Shown here piece by piece: positions 1-11,134 of a DNA stretch of 64,000 bases (the first letter of the stretch is position 1; every line of letters begins with the position of its first letter). Source of the stretch: Adineta vaga (Eukaryota > Rotifera). The stretch spans positions 15,996,001 through 16,060,000 of the forward strand of contig CP075492.1 in NCBI GenBank assembly GCA_021613535.1, in the 5' to 3' direction. A program made the position numbers and the translations under genes. The notes under the pieces are model-generated. The model was given only the letters and a program-made list of their open reading frames with translations, did no database searches and had not been told where the DNA came from.

Positions 1-184
1 TGACCAAGATATTTCGCTTCTTTTCGATCAATATTTCCTCCAAAATTTCGACGAGAAAATATATTTAAATTGATCAATGTTGAAAATAAAAATATTCGAA
101 GATTTTTAAATATGATTTCAAGTCTTTTTAAAATTGTTATTTTATCTTAATATAGAAAAATATTCGAATGAATTCTATTCTTTT

Positions 185-3100
185 TCAAAAGAAAAAACAA
201 AAATCTTCTTTACTTTGCTTTTTCATTTTAGTTTTTCTTAAATTTAAAATAATTGTCACAAGATGTGGTGTTAAAAAACGTAATATAATAGTCAAACCAC
301 CAATTATTGATGTTAATTTTAATAGAATTCCCAGAAAACCAATGCCATGAATTACACGAGTATATATACAATAATTTGGTAAACAATTATTATAATACTG
401 ATCAAATGATGAGGAAAAATTCCATTGTTCAACCATTAATTGTTTAACTAGGATTGAGATCGTAAGATTTGGAGAAAAACGACTTTGGAATGAATTGTAA
501 ATAAGAGGTCGAGCTTGAAACCAAGAGATTTTTGAATCACTTTCAAATGAATTATTTATATAATGATATTGTATTGATAAACATGATTCTGAATAATAAC
601 ATTCAAGTGTTGAAAGTAAAAGTGAATCAATAGTAAAACAACCCATCATTATACCAGGTATAATATATGGATTAGAATAATCTGTATAAGTTGCTCGTAA
701 ATCATATAAAGAAACTGAACTTTGACAATGATGATTTGTTGCACAAATACATTGAACAGCTGTTGAATTTACATTCAATACACCATTCATTTGAAATTGA
801 ACCTAAAAAAGAAAAAGAAATGTTTTCAAATATTTTTATATAGAATAAATAAATAAAAAGAACTTGTTTAAATAATTGTTCATTCGTATTATTAATTATT
901 AAATCTTTGAAAATTAGTTTTGCGTTATCAAATAATGTAAATGGTTGATCAATTTGAGTAAAAAGATGAACTATATCAATAAGAAGACTAAATTGAACAA
1001 TTAAAGAAGTAATAAAGTGATTCATTGTGGAATTTAATTGTGCAAAAAAATCTGATTCCATTACAATATATGATGTAACTAAAGATCGTGTTTGAAAACG
1101 ACGAATTGCATCGTTTAGAGTTTTATTAGCTAATTGACAAATAGTTGATAATAAACGAAAATGATTTGATCCTAAACCACGCCAAATATAATTAGTTCTT
1201 GTTGTAGGTCTCACAGAAACAAATGATAATAATGAAATCCAAGATTCAGTTATAAAATCACTTGAACAGATTTGATGAAATATCGGAGAAAATGAAATAA
1301 ATTTATGATATGAAACAAGTGGATTTTGACAAATACATCGTAATTTATTTGGATACAAATTTTGTAATGATTTATATGTTATTAATGAAGGATTTGATAC
1401 ATTTATTGTAATGTTTAATCGTGTTAATAAGAAAAATATTAAAATTATCAAAATTGAACCTTTAATAAAAATATATTTAGTATCGATTTCTGTATAGTTC
1501 GGTGAAAAGTGTGAGTCAAATGTCGTCAATATCTAACTCGCACTTTCCCCTTGGTGGTTTCGATACATATTTAATAAAGAATGAATAAAAAAAGAAAGCA
1601 ATTGTATCGTTCTTACTTATGAGTAAAATAAAATATACACGTGTAGTAATACGTTGTTGTTTGATAGAAATTTGTGATTTAAATAAATTTAATTGTTTAA
1701 TCCATTGAGAAACATTTTCAATCGATGTTAGAATGAGTTCTAAAATAATTCGAAAACAAAACATCTTTTTTTTTTGTTTCTGTTTAAACTTAATTTTACC
1801 TCGATTAAACTTCATAGTTGGTAAATTATCTTTCAATGTTAATGAAATATCGACTAAGAATATAACAAATATACGAAGTATAATTGTTAAACAACCATAA
1901 AAACTAAGTAAAAGTGTAATTAAATATGAGAAATCCATTTGATTAGGTTTTGTATATGTACAATATTCTGGTGAACATTTAAGAAAATATTCTGTATAAT
2001 TTATATTTGTTGTCCAAGTTTCAATAAGTAAATTATTAAATTGATTTATTAATGACATATTTTGTTCAGATATTCTTCTTGATAATAAATTATAATTAGT
2101 CGAATTCATATTTTTAAGATTCGGGAAATATTCGTGAGAATTTCAAGACAAATCTTATCGTAAAGACAATCAAATGTTGTTTGAAGAAGAGCATCAAGAG
2201 GTGTACATCCACTAAAAAATCCATTGACGATTGCAGTAGTATTTGGTTCAAATATAGGTGGATATGTTGGCCAAAATTGATGATTTACTGCACTTTCATA
2301 TTCGGATAAAGAATAAAAAGCCGCAAAAGATATGCGATTCTTTACAGTACAAGGTGTACCAAATAAAACATCAAACATTGAATTATTTTTTTCAACATAA
2401 TATGACGAATCGATAGAAAGATAACGACTATTAGCAACATTTGTTATGACTTTAATTGCTATGTTTGTATTAAGTGCGGAAATTGGAGAATTTGCTTGAG
2501 TTGTTATTTGTAAAAATTTGAGAAATGTTGTCATTTGAATAGGAATACTTGTACGGAATAATTCAATATTTTCATTGATTTTAAATTTAAGTTCATTTTC
2601 GGTAAATAATTGAAGATTAATAAGATAATTATTATTCAAATCACTAAGACCTTGTTCAACTGTTTTCTTTGAAATCGAACAAAGATTTGAAAGAAGTTGA
2701 AACTAAATTGAAAAGAAAAATGAATTTTGATCTAAACAACTTTATTTTACTTGTGAATAAGCTGTTGTTCGAAAATCTGTTACTAAATATGTACTTGCAT
2801 ATGGTAAATATAATCCATTAATCCATTGTTCGTCAATAAAAATACTCGAACATACAGGATGAAATTCAATGGTATTTTTCACAAAACTATTGTACGGAAT
2901 TGTTATCAATGAACATGGACATGAAAGTGTTTGATCATATTCAAGACGAAGTTGATTTATGAGAGTTGGAGTGAGATTTCGAACAGTAACTATTCGATCT
3001 TGTGGATTTACCAAAGTCACAAAACAAAGAATATAAAGGCTGACTAAAAAAAGAATACGTGAAGTTTTTTTAGTTAATTTTAATTTATCTTTTACTTAGA

Positions 3101-3309
3101 AGAAAAACGATATATAATCGTGTTTCATATAATTGTTTTTGAAGAATTTTCGATGATTCGACAGATTCATTGTTGTTGGTATCATCATTATATTCTTCTT
3201 CATCTTTTATAAAGAGATTATAATTATATATTCGTTTAAAAAACCAATTGAACGCATTAGTAATTGATGATTTCATGTGAATTTTATCTAAAATATCATC
3301 AGTTCTCAT
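185..3309 (-). pseudogene. two-unit tandem repeat membrane protein, one frameshift
   Basis: I do not recognise the family. Six exons on the minus strand fit with consistent phases: 3309-3096, 3043-2751, 2702-1800, 1739-1617, 1459-864 and 802-185. The protein (about 740 residues) is two copies of one unit. Each unit has a short basic or acidic cytoplasmic part, a helix (RLYIVFLLISLYILCFVTLV in unit 1), a long Asn- and Cys-rich outer region with N-glycosylation sites, and a second helix near its end (YGCLTIILRIFVIFLV in unit 1; GGLTIILRF in unit 2). Unit 2 follows unit 1 in frame through the 1740-1799 intron, so this is one gene, not two. Exon 3 is one base short of the length its phases need: near 2110 the frame ends at a stop and resumes one frame over beside a run of five A. 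That could be a real lesion or a sequencing error. Function is unknown. Confidence 0.6.
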
Positions 3310-3754
3310 ATTTATATGGTTACTTGTGAAAATAAATAATGAAAAGGAAATGCGTAGATATTTTTATTTTTCAAATTGTTTATTCAACATAGAAAAGTTG
3401 AGTGTCATTGAAATTAGATTAAAAAAAATACGTTTGACGCAAAAGATATTCATTTTGAAATGTCTTTCACGGACAAAAGTTCATATGTATATAATAATCC
3501 TTTTTTTGGTAAAGAAATTAGCACATGGTATTGAGAGAAAATGTGAATATCACTCTCAACATAAACATTCGCTCAATTTGTGTACTATTCTGTACAAATA
3601 TGACTTTGAATCAAAGAAAATTACTTAAATATATTCATAATTTATTAAAATACTTAAAATATTCGATGTAAAGAAAATTAATATAATAACTGTTTAGAAA
3701 CGAAAAGATGCGAGAATATGAATAAGAAAATGTCTTTTATGTGTACAAATGTTC
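3310..3754. other. intergenic, nothing recognised
   Basis: This stretch lies between the first exon of the two-unit membrane gene and the 3' end of the small hydrophilic gene. The 100-codon plus-strand open frame at 3326-3628 is Lys/Ile-rich, matches no family I know and has AT-driven composition. I see no RNA gene or repeat. Confidence 0.4.
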
Positions 3755-3985
3755 TTAATGATTTGAGCTATCGCTACTTTCAGAATTGGCATTATGATCA
3801 TCATCACCACTGATAATGTGTCCTGTTGTTGTTCCACCTCCTGTTGGAGCTCCATGTGTACCTGTGATTTTGGGAGCACCAGCACCACCTGATCCACCAT
3901 GTTGAGCATCGCCAGCTTTGCCAGTTGTATCACCGTATGTTGTTCCATCTCCTTTAGAACCTTCGTTTGATCCTTCCGACGACAT
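3755..3985 (-). CDS. small Gly-rich disordered protein, hydrophilin-like
   Basis: This is a 76-residue protein starting at the ATG at 3985; the open frame upstream of it begins only with TTG. It is almost free of hydrophobic residues and rich in Gly, Ser, Thr, Asp and His, with runs such as GGSGGAGAP and GDDDHNANSESSDSSNH. There is no signal peptide or helix, and it should be intrinsically disordered and very soluble. Composition fits the loose 'hydrophilin' class (Gly above 6%, high hydrophilicity) that is common in desiccation-tolerant animals. It has no LEA 11-mer or other named motif, so a stress role is inference. Codon use is regular and no stop interrupts the low-complexity frame, which supports a real gene. 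Confidence 0.5.
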   Translation of the reverse strand: MSSEGSNEGSKGDGTTYGDTTGKAGDAQHGGSGGAGAPKITGTHGAPTGGGTTTGHIISGDDDHNANSESSDSSNH

Positions 3986-4119
3986 TAGTTTCAATAGTTA
4001 CAAGGAAAAAAGAGTGTACGAGTTGTTATTTAAATGTAAAAGAAATGAAAGAATACAACAACAACAATAGAATGTCTTTGCTTACAATCGAGCCTATAAG
4101 AAAAAGAAATAAACTTTCT

Positions 4120-4153
4120 TTTCTCGTCACGTTATCTTACTCGTGACGAGAAA
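4120..4153. repeat. 12-bp perfect inverted repeat
   Basis: The arm TTTCTCGTCACG and its exact complement CGTGACGAGAAA are separated by 10 nt. It lies about 140 bp upstream of the start of the minus-strand hydrophilic gene, where it could be a regulatory palindrome or a transcript hairpin. Function is not known. Confidence 0.5.
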
Positions 4154-4444
4154 GAATGGCGTATTTCGTAGAAGAGTAGATGAAACTCAATTACTCCATT
4201 CTTTCCGTAACGTTTTTTTTTCCTTCTCGTCCTTCACTGTGTGAGTTTTAACATACAGAAGAAGAAGAAAATAGAACTACGTTATCGTTCGCTTTTATAA
4301 ACAAAAGAATTCAATGGCACTTTTGAACATGAAACGTGATTTTCTCTGTTCATTAAAACTGTTGAGAATGTTCTTTTCACCTGCAGGATCTCGAATTTCG
4401 GGTTAAAATCTTGTTTCCAATCAGCAGTCATAGGCACACAATAC

Positions 4445-4600
4445 TTCTTCAGCATTCATCAGACATTAAAAATATTCAAGCCAATCATTAATGTCTTATT
4501 CAAAACACAATGAAATCAAATGACCATTGAGTAGAAGCCGTGAAATCGATTCAATTTCTTCCTGTTTTTTTTTAAAACATATTCTAAATTGTTGCATCTG
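4445..4600 (-). pseudogene. fragment of F-box/LRR-like last exon
   Basis: On the minus strand this stretch reads, in fragments, as the tail of the bdelloid F-box-like family: QEEIESI, LLLNGHLISLCFE, then stops within the LEYF segment. It matches the tail of the longer remnant at 12.15-12.3 kb (SILQLLLNGHLISLCFECE) closely in DNA, with scattered substitutions. Stops break the frame and no other exon of the gene is nearby, so it is a truncated duplicate. Confidence 0.55.
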
Positions 4601-5003
4601 TGGGTGACAGAATCATATAACATTCTGCCCTAAAATGAATTTTAAATTGTACTTTTTTTAAAAATTTTTATCGTATGACTGTAAAGCGTATAGTTAGTTC
4701 TTCTTGATTTATGTTTGCAATTCAATAAAATAAAAATTTTCGTGTTTCCATCAATTGATGACGTCAAGAATGATGACGAAGCATTTTTTTTGTTTTCTTA
4801 GTACTTTTCAGGTCATTCTATGAAAAAATTGTTTTCTGCTAATAATCTTATTTCTCCAAACTCTGCATAAGAGGTTTCTAAGTTGTCATGTTTAAAAAAT
4901 GATTATATTTTTTTAATTATAGTAAATTTTTTTTCTTGAGCTTCACTTTGTAAAAGAAAGATTATATAAGAAATAGTTGTATGTCAAGCATAGTGAATTT
5001 TCA

Positions 5004-5969
5004 ATGACGATTACTTTTAGTATTCGAGCTTGGCTATTGGTAATTCCATTGATTCCATCAGTAACTGTGAGTGTATTCAATCTTTATCATTTATTAAAAG
5101 ATCAAACACTTCGTAATGGTCTTAATAATCATGTTATTATCTGTCTTTTGTTTTGCATACTAATGGAAGAATTAACTGATATTATTTGGAATATTTATTT
5201 TAATTTTACACAAATTGTTCTATCAGTAACACCTATATTTTGTACGACTTGGTTGTATACTAGTACAATATTCATTATAACGATTTATTTATTAATGACA
5301 TGGGGATCAATTGAACGACATGTTCTTATTTTTCATCCAACTTGGTTTGCAACAAAAAGAAAACGTATTTTCTTTCATTATTTACCTTTAACCATATGTT
5401 TTATCTGGCCTATTCTCTTTTATACAATTCTATTTCTCATTATGCCTTGTACTGTTCCATTTAATTATCATATAAGATTCTGTAATCGTTATTCATGTAT
5501 TACTCATATTCATTGGGCATCTATTTGGGATAGTTTTGTTCATTTAATATTACCACCATTTATCGTTGCTATTTTTAGTATAATACTTTTGATTCGTGTA
5601 ATCTATCAGAGATATCGTATTCGCCAACGAATACTTTGGAAAAATTATAAGAAATTAGCCGGTCAATTATTACCAATCTCATTTGTTTATATTTCAATCG
5701 GACTTCCACCAATGAGTTTATATGCAGCATATTCGATTGGTTTATCACGAGATATCGCAACAGATTATTATAGTGATAGTATGTTTTTTGCCTATTGGAT
5801 TATTTTATTTACTCCATTTGCAACGATTGTATCTCTACCAGAATTGAAAATTAAATGTAAAAATGCGATTTTCTTTTGGAGAAAACGACATAATGTGAAT
5901 CCTGAAATAATGATAATTCATCGTTTACAACATGAACATAGAGCTACATTACCACGATTAGATCTTTAG
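5004..5969 (+). CDS. orphan rhodopsin-like GPCR
   Basis: A single-exon, 321-residue protein with seven hydrophobic segments. The start is the ATG at 5004; the frame extends upstream only to a TTG. Helix 3 ends in WGSIERHVLIFHP, the place of the DRY motif of class A receptors, here ERH. Cytoplasmic loop 3 is basic (QRYRIRQRILWKNYKK), helix 7 ends near TPFATIVSLPELK, and a basic cytoplasmic tail follows. The length and the absence of a large N-terminal domain fit the greatly expanded orphan peptide-type GPCRs of bdelloids. Ligand unknown. An AATAAA-type signal follows the stop at about 5984. A related receptor begins at 63101 at the far end of the window. Confidence 0.8.
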   Translation: MTITFSIRAWLLVIPLIPSVTVSVFNLYHLLKDQTLRNGLNNHVIICLLFCILMEELTDIIWNIYFNFTQIVLSVTPIFCTTWLYTSTIFIITIYLLMTWGSIERHVLIFHPTWFATKRKRIFFHYLPLTICFIWPILFYTILFLIMPCTVPFNYHIRFCNRYSCITHIHWASIWDSFVHLILPPFIVAIFSIILLIRVIYQRYRIRQRILWKNYKKLAGQLLPISFVYISIGLPPMSLYAAYSIGLSRDIATDYYSDSMFFAYWIILFTPFATIVSLPELKIKCKNAIFFWRKRHNVNPEIMIIHRLQHEHRATLPRLDL

Positions 5970-6356
5970 TCGTAAATATTATGAGAATAAAGATCTATAG
6001 ATCGAGTTAACATAAAAAACAAAAACAAATTATATGAAGATATTTGTTTATTTATCTCGATGAATTATTGAAATCGAAACAAGAAATCGTACGCAATGAC
6101 TCCTTATTTTACTTCGTTCGTTAACTCAATAAAATCTAAAAATATATTTGACTAAAACCTTGATGTATGGCTTGCCATCGTCATGAACACATCAAGATTG
6201 CCTATAATGAATTTCATACCTTATTTTTCTCTTTCCTTTCACTCACGTTGCATGGAACAAAGTAAAACGTTTTGCACTCAATGCTTTATTGCAATTCTCT
6301 TCTTTTATTGCGCCGTCACTTTTCTCTGATATTTATTTCTTATTTTCATTCTAAAA

Positions 6357-7493
6357 ATGGTTGATAATCTTACAACATTGTCAACTTTTCAAGAAATTAA
6401 ACATAAAACAAAATCAATTCGTGAATTATTACAAAAATTTCTTCATGATTGGTCATTAGATTTAGCTTCAATGCTTGCTTATAATTTCTTAGTAGCAATT
6501 TTACCGATTGCTATTACACTTTTTGGATTTGTTGGTTTAATTTTACGCAATTCTCCTGATACTCAAAATGATCTGAAAAATAAAATTATTCAATCATTTC
6601 CTACAGATAATACAACACAAGCGGGAATAAAACAAGTAAAAATATTTATCAATTTTGTTTTATTTTTCAAAATATGATCTGATTTAGATAGTCGATCTTG
6701 CTTTCAATCAATTATCAAATGATGCTGGAATTATCTTTACTATTGGTATTCTTTTAGCAATGTTTGGTTCTTCTCGATTATTCATTGCGATCGATAGATG
6801 TATGACAATTATCTATCGTTTACCTGAACGATCATTTCTTCGTCAAAATCTCATGGCTTTAGGAACATTATTTCTTTTGATTATTGTCATTGTTTTAATG
6901 CTTATTGCAAGTTCTGTTCCAACAGCATTGATGAATCGTGTTGAAGGTGGTGGTGCTCGATTTGGAGTCTTTCTTGCTGGAATTATTATTTCATTAAGTA
7001 TTGCATTTGTTCTTTTTGAAATCATTTATTGGTTAATTCCAAATAAAAAAATGAATTTGAAAACAACATGGTGTGGAGCATTAATTGCTGCGATAACATT
7101 GGAAATATTTATCATTTTATTTCCATTATATGTACGACAATTTATGAGTAATTATGCTGGTAAGTTGAAATGAAATTTTGGACCTTTTTTTTCAAATTAA
7201 TTTTGAATTTGAAAGGTCAAATTGGTTTTGCTGTTATTCTTATTCTTTTCTTCTATTATTTTGCGGTTATTCTTATTATTGGTGCTCAAATCAATGCGTA
7301 TTATCTTGAACATTATAAACCATTGCCTGATTCACTTGGAACATATTTAAGTAAATTATATGAAGAACATGATCAACACTCAACAACATCAAATGATGAT
7401 GATTCACAACAGAATGAAAATAGATGGATAGGAAAGTTATGTTTTTGTCGGAGACGACAAGGGATTGAACCACAATCACTAGAAGAACATTAA
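6357..7493 (+). CDS. YihY/BrkB-family membrane protein
   Basis: Three exons (6357-6635, 6688-7159, 7216-7493) with 52- and 56-bp introns encode 342 residues. After a 30-residue amphipathic start comes the hallmark of the bacterial YihY/BrkB (UPF0761) family, MLAYNFLVAILPIAITLFGF, in which a polar 'AY..L....P' helix opens a six-helix bundle. The later helices and the IYWLIPN and AQINAYYLEHY motifs also fit. The C-terminal tail is acidic and Ser/His-rich, which bacterial members lack. The molecular role of this family is not settled; the old name 'ribonuclease BN' is wrong. In animals it is rare, so acquisition from bacteria followed by intron gain is likely, but this is inference. No lesions are seen. 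Confidence 0.8.
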
Positions 7494-8297
7494 TGTGATG
7501 GTATAATACTTTCTATGTACACGTTGTATATATCGGAGATTGGATTGTCGACCAATTGGTATTATCAAACAAGCAAGACATTTATTAATTCCTATCGCAA
7601 CTATTGTTGTCTTCAACAGATTGATTCTCATGAGAGTTTTACTATAAAACAAACTTTTCCTTTACTACTATCGCGCGATTGCCTCATCAATTACTTTGTG
7701 AAAACAAAATAGCAATGTATTTCTTAATATCGTTTTTTTATTTAAATATTCGGGATCGAGTACTTTATAGTTTAATTATATTTCGAATATTATTACATTA
7801 TTCTTTATTCTATTTGCATTTCTAGTAGAAATAAGAGAGAAGAAATTTTTTTACTGTTGTTTGTATGCGAGACCAATGTATGGGCGACGTTGGATGATAT
7901 ATAATTTCAATGTATGACAAATGACAGATGTAACATCTTATTTATCACAACAGTTTTCAAAACAATTCAAATGTAAACATAAAACTGTAACAACAACAAC
8001 AATAAATCTTGATGAAGATCAAAAGTCTTCTCTATATTTCAAAGATTTGCTATGGATCGTAATTGTATCAATCAACGACGATTTTACGATACCTTTGTCA
8101 CTTGCAATTCTGATGGCTATTCAATGAATTTACCATTATGTTCATACTTCTTTCTTGGTCATAGTCACCATTGAAAGTGAGGGTATCTTATATTCAAACA
8201 CACTTTCACCCTCAACAAGGATGATGAAAATGGAGATATATGAGTAAATTTGTTTTATTCACATCAAAACTTTATTAATGAACAAATCTACAGATTT
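7494..8297. other. intergenic with short C/G-rich hairpin
   Basis: No gene is recognised between the convergent ends of the YihY-like and GH9 genes. At about 8177-8217 a GTGAGGGTATC stretch is followed by CTTTCACCCTCAAC, a weak hairpin of the dispersed G-rich/C-rich type seen elsewhere in the window. Open frames at 7515 and 7921 look like chance. Confidence 0.4.
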
Positions 8298-10231
8298 CTA
8301 TTTTCCTAATTTAATTTCATGATAAAGTAAACCAGCAACAGCTGATTGAAAACCAGTATTGTTCTCAACACTAACTGTATTGGAACGTTCATTCGTACGT
8401 TCATCTTCGAAAACATCATTTTCATCAGGCCCATCAACTAATGCATCTACTAATAAATAAGGATTCGGATCTGGATTGCGAAGCATCTTTTCAGTACATA
8501 TTGGTGGTCGAGCAGGACATGAACTATAAAGAAGAATATTTCATATGTATTCTGAATAAAATATATTGTAATAATTACCTTCCACGATCGCGAGGTCGCT
8601 GAGGATAATTTTGACCAACTCCAACAACATAAGATCGACCAGAATCACCTAATATATAACCAATTTGTTGTTTAGTAAAATTAGAATATTCCACACTATT
8701 AATACCAATATCTGCAGCCTATAAAAGAAAATACCTTTATCTAAATAAATATAAACACATAGTTTTATTTACTTGTAAACAAGCAAAAGCTACATTTCCA
8801 ATACGTGTTCATGTCTTGTAGTCATGAATATAACAAAGACCTTTTGGTGTTTTTTGACCTTCTCGGATATAGCGATTACACTGTGTCTCCACGGATTTGC
8901 GATATTTCTCCTCTCCTGTAATTTTTGCCATAAGAACTACAAAACCTAACTCTCTGTTATCTGTTTCAAAGAAACTTGAATATCCATCAAGTTCAAATTG
9001 ATCACAATGACGTTTAGCATCCAACAAATAATGCGTTTCATTTGTGGCGATGTAAAGCCAAATAGCCGCCCATCCTAATTCATCACCATACATAGGTGGC
9101 ATTGACATAGGAAAGAAAGGAAAATCTTGATCACGAGTTTCATTTGCGAAACTGTACAATTGATTAGCATGTGTTAATAGTTTTGTTTTATATGTCGAAT
9201 CAGATGAACGAAAAACAATTGAAGCTGCGGCTAAACAAGCAGCTGTTTCGCCCAAGATTGCCGATTGCGCATATTCAGATGTCATCGCATGTGAAGGTCG
9301 TGAACTTGGCACAGATTCTGGTCGTGACCAAAACGATTTATCCGTTTCACGATCACCTACGCTTGTATAAAATACACGTTCACTAACATGTGCCTATAAA
9401 AATATAGAAAACACTTGAAGATAATCGAAACGAAAACTTATATCAAATCCTTACCTTCATTAAATAATCAGTTGACCACTGGATAGCATCACGAATATAA
9501 TCTAATTGATCAGCTTTAGCATACGCATCATGATAATCAATTGCACCCATGCTAATAATGTTGTGAATCCAGCCATATTGTGACTTTCTTTAGCAAGACC
9601 ACCCTTTGTGAAATAACCACCAGTTAAATCTTCTCCATTGCTTCCAGAATCAGTTAACATCGAATCATCTCTCCAACTAATACGTTTATTAGCTGGTAAT
9701 CGACCAGATCGTTGTGATTCGTAGAAGAGAAGTGAAGTATAAAGCACCATTCCATAATCATATGAGCCATTACTTTTCGATATATTTACTGACTCTGATG
9801 GAAATGTCACTAACGGTGGATCACTCACTCGTTGAAGATCAACAGTTATTCCATTAAATACTGTACCTATTAGATTATTTGGTTTGACATCACCCTCTGC
9901 AGTAAATTCAAAGCTAAAGACCTTAAATTCACCGATAGTACAATTCCAATTTAGACAATGATATGTAAATATTTCATTAGTTTTGTTCTTCAAAACACCT
10001 TGAGATGCCTAATAAATAAATAAAAATAATATAAAATTCAAAGAAAATGTTTTAACAATATACTTGAATATTTGCTGATTTATTAAATTGAAGTTCAAGT
10101 TCCCACTCGTAAGTATCAGATTCAACGAGATGAAATAAAGTTCCTTGAAATCCACCTGCCCATTCTTTGTCAACTTGTAAAAGACATTCACATAGACCAA
10201 TGATAACTATCAGAAGTATTATAAATTTCAT
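8298..10231 (-). pseudogene. glycoside hydrolase 9 (endoglucanase), decayed
   Basis: Five exons: 10231-10064, 10008-9455, 9393-8773, 8718-8579 and 8523-8298, with 52-61 bp introns. Before damage it was 569 residues: a signal peptide (MKFIILLIVIIGLCECLL), a CBM2-like cellulose-binding domain (WAGGFQGTLFHL) and a GH9 catalytic domain ([66 protein letters not shown]). GH9 enzymes cut beta-1,4-glucans using a DAGD base pair and a Glu in NEVA; here these are TKGG and NTVS, and the usual PHHR is PRDR, so catalysis should be impossible. Exon 2 lacks one base (LLAW then GAIDYHDAY in another frame, about 9546-9550), and a TGA sits at 8809-8811 where Trp or Arg is expected. The lost active site probably came first, with the lesions later. 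Confidence 0.85.
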
Positions 10232-11130
10232 TCGGTAATGATAAATTTATAGATGCATAAAAGAAGAGAACAGATTATATATACAACAATATAACAATGA
10301 GAAAGAAAACAAAGGAATGTTTCAGACCTCAAACAAAGTGTAAAGTTTAACACTGAATTAACCAATACGATTCGCGTTGCTATGAGAAAATATCGAACGG
10401 GAATAACGTCGGAAATTTCATTGAAAAAGAAATACTTTATTTTTGATTTGATAACATAAGAGAACGGCTTAGAATATACACAATCGTAATATAATATTTA
10501 AGAAGTATTATTTTTCCTTTGTGACAACTAAATGGCAGACTATTTCAGTATTTCATGATTGTAATAACACCACCATAATATTATTCACCTAGATTTCCTG
10601 TACAAAGTTGAACAACAATCCTTTTAGTGTGTTTTCTACTCGTACGTCGACCGCCGTCAAACTGATTTTACACATGATAAAAACGGCGTTCTCTTTTTCT
10701 TGAAAGAATCTTATAAACGAACAAATATTTGGATGATAAATTTGCACTGTACGATTTAAATGATCATGTGATGTTAAATGAACGGTTTCGAGTGTGAGAT
10801 AATTTCATTACAATTGATTTCAACTTCACATCAATAAGATTGTCACAAAAGAGAACACATAGAGTAACATACATTTAATTAGACGAAAATATGATATCTA
10901 TACGTCTCGCTTTTTTCAACAGTTTTCCTTTCGGTCAAATGACGGCCAATCTTCTTATTTAAGCCAATGGGATGAGAGTGAAGGCTTTAATTATACTCTA
11001 ACAATGTATATGTATATCTTCATCAGTCAATATGGGAATAATTGTATGATCAAACTCGATATTAACCAATAAATTCATCTATAGAAATTTTATTAAATAA
11101 ATTAATACATGAAAAATGTAATAATCCTCA
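10232..11130. other. intergenic, nothing recognised
   Basis: About 0.9 kb upstream of the GH9 gene. It presumably holds that gene's promoter. I see no coding block, RNA gene or repeat in it. Confidence 0.4.
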
Positions 11131-11134
11131 ACGA

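Larger units (their letters stand above)
3986..5003. other. intergenic with hairpin and F-box remnant
   Basis: About 1 kb lies between the minus-strand hydrophilin-like gene and the plus-strand GPCR, so promoters for both probably sit here. It holds a 12-bp perfect inverted repeat with a 10-nt loop at 4120-4153 (arm TTTCTCGTCACG) and a broken copy of an F-box-family last exon at about 4445-4600. I see no other coding or RNA signal. Confidence 0.45.

Noticed and set aside
3326-3628. 100-codon plus-strand frame
   Set aside because: Lys/Ile/Leu-rich text expected from AT-rich DNA, no family likeness, and it sits between minus-strand genes.
3694-3948. Minus-strand frame over the hydrophilin-like gene
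   Set aside because: Gln/Val/Met-rich shadow of the Gly-rich coding repeat in another frame.
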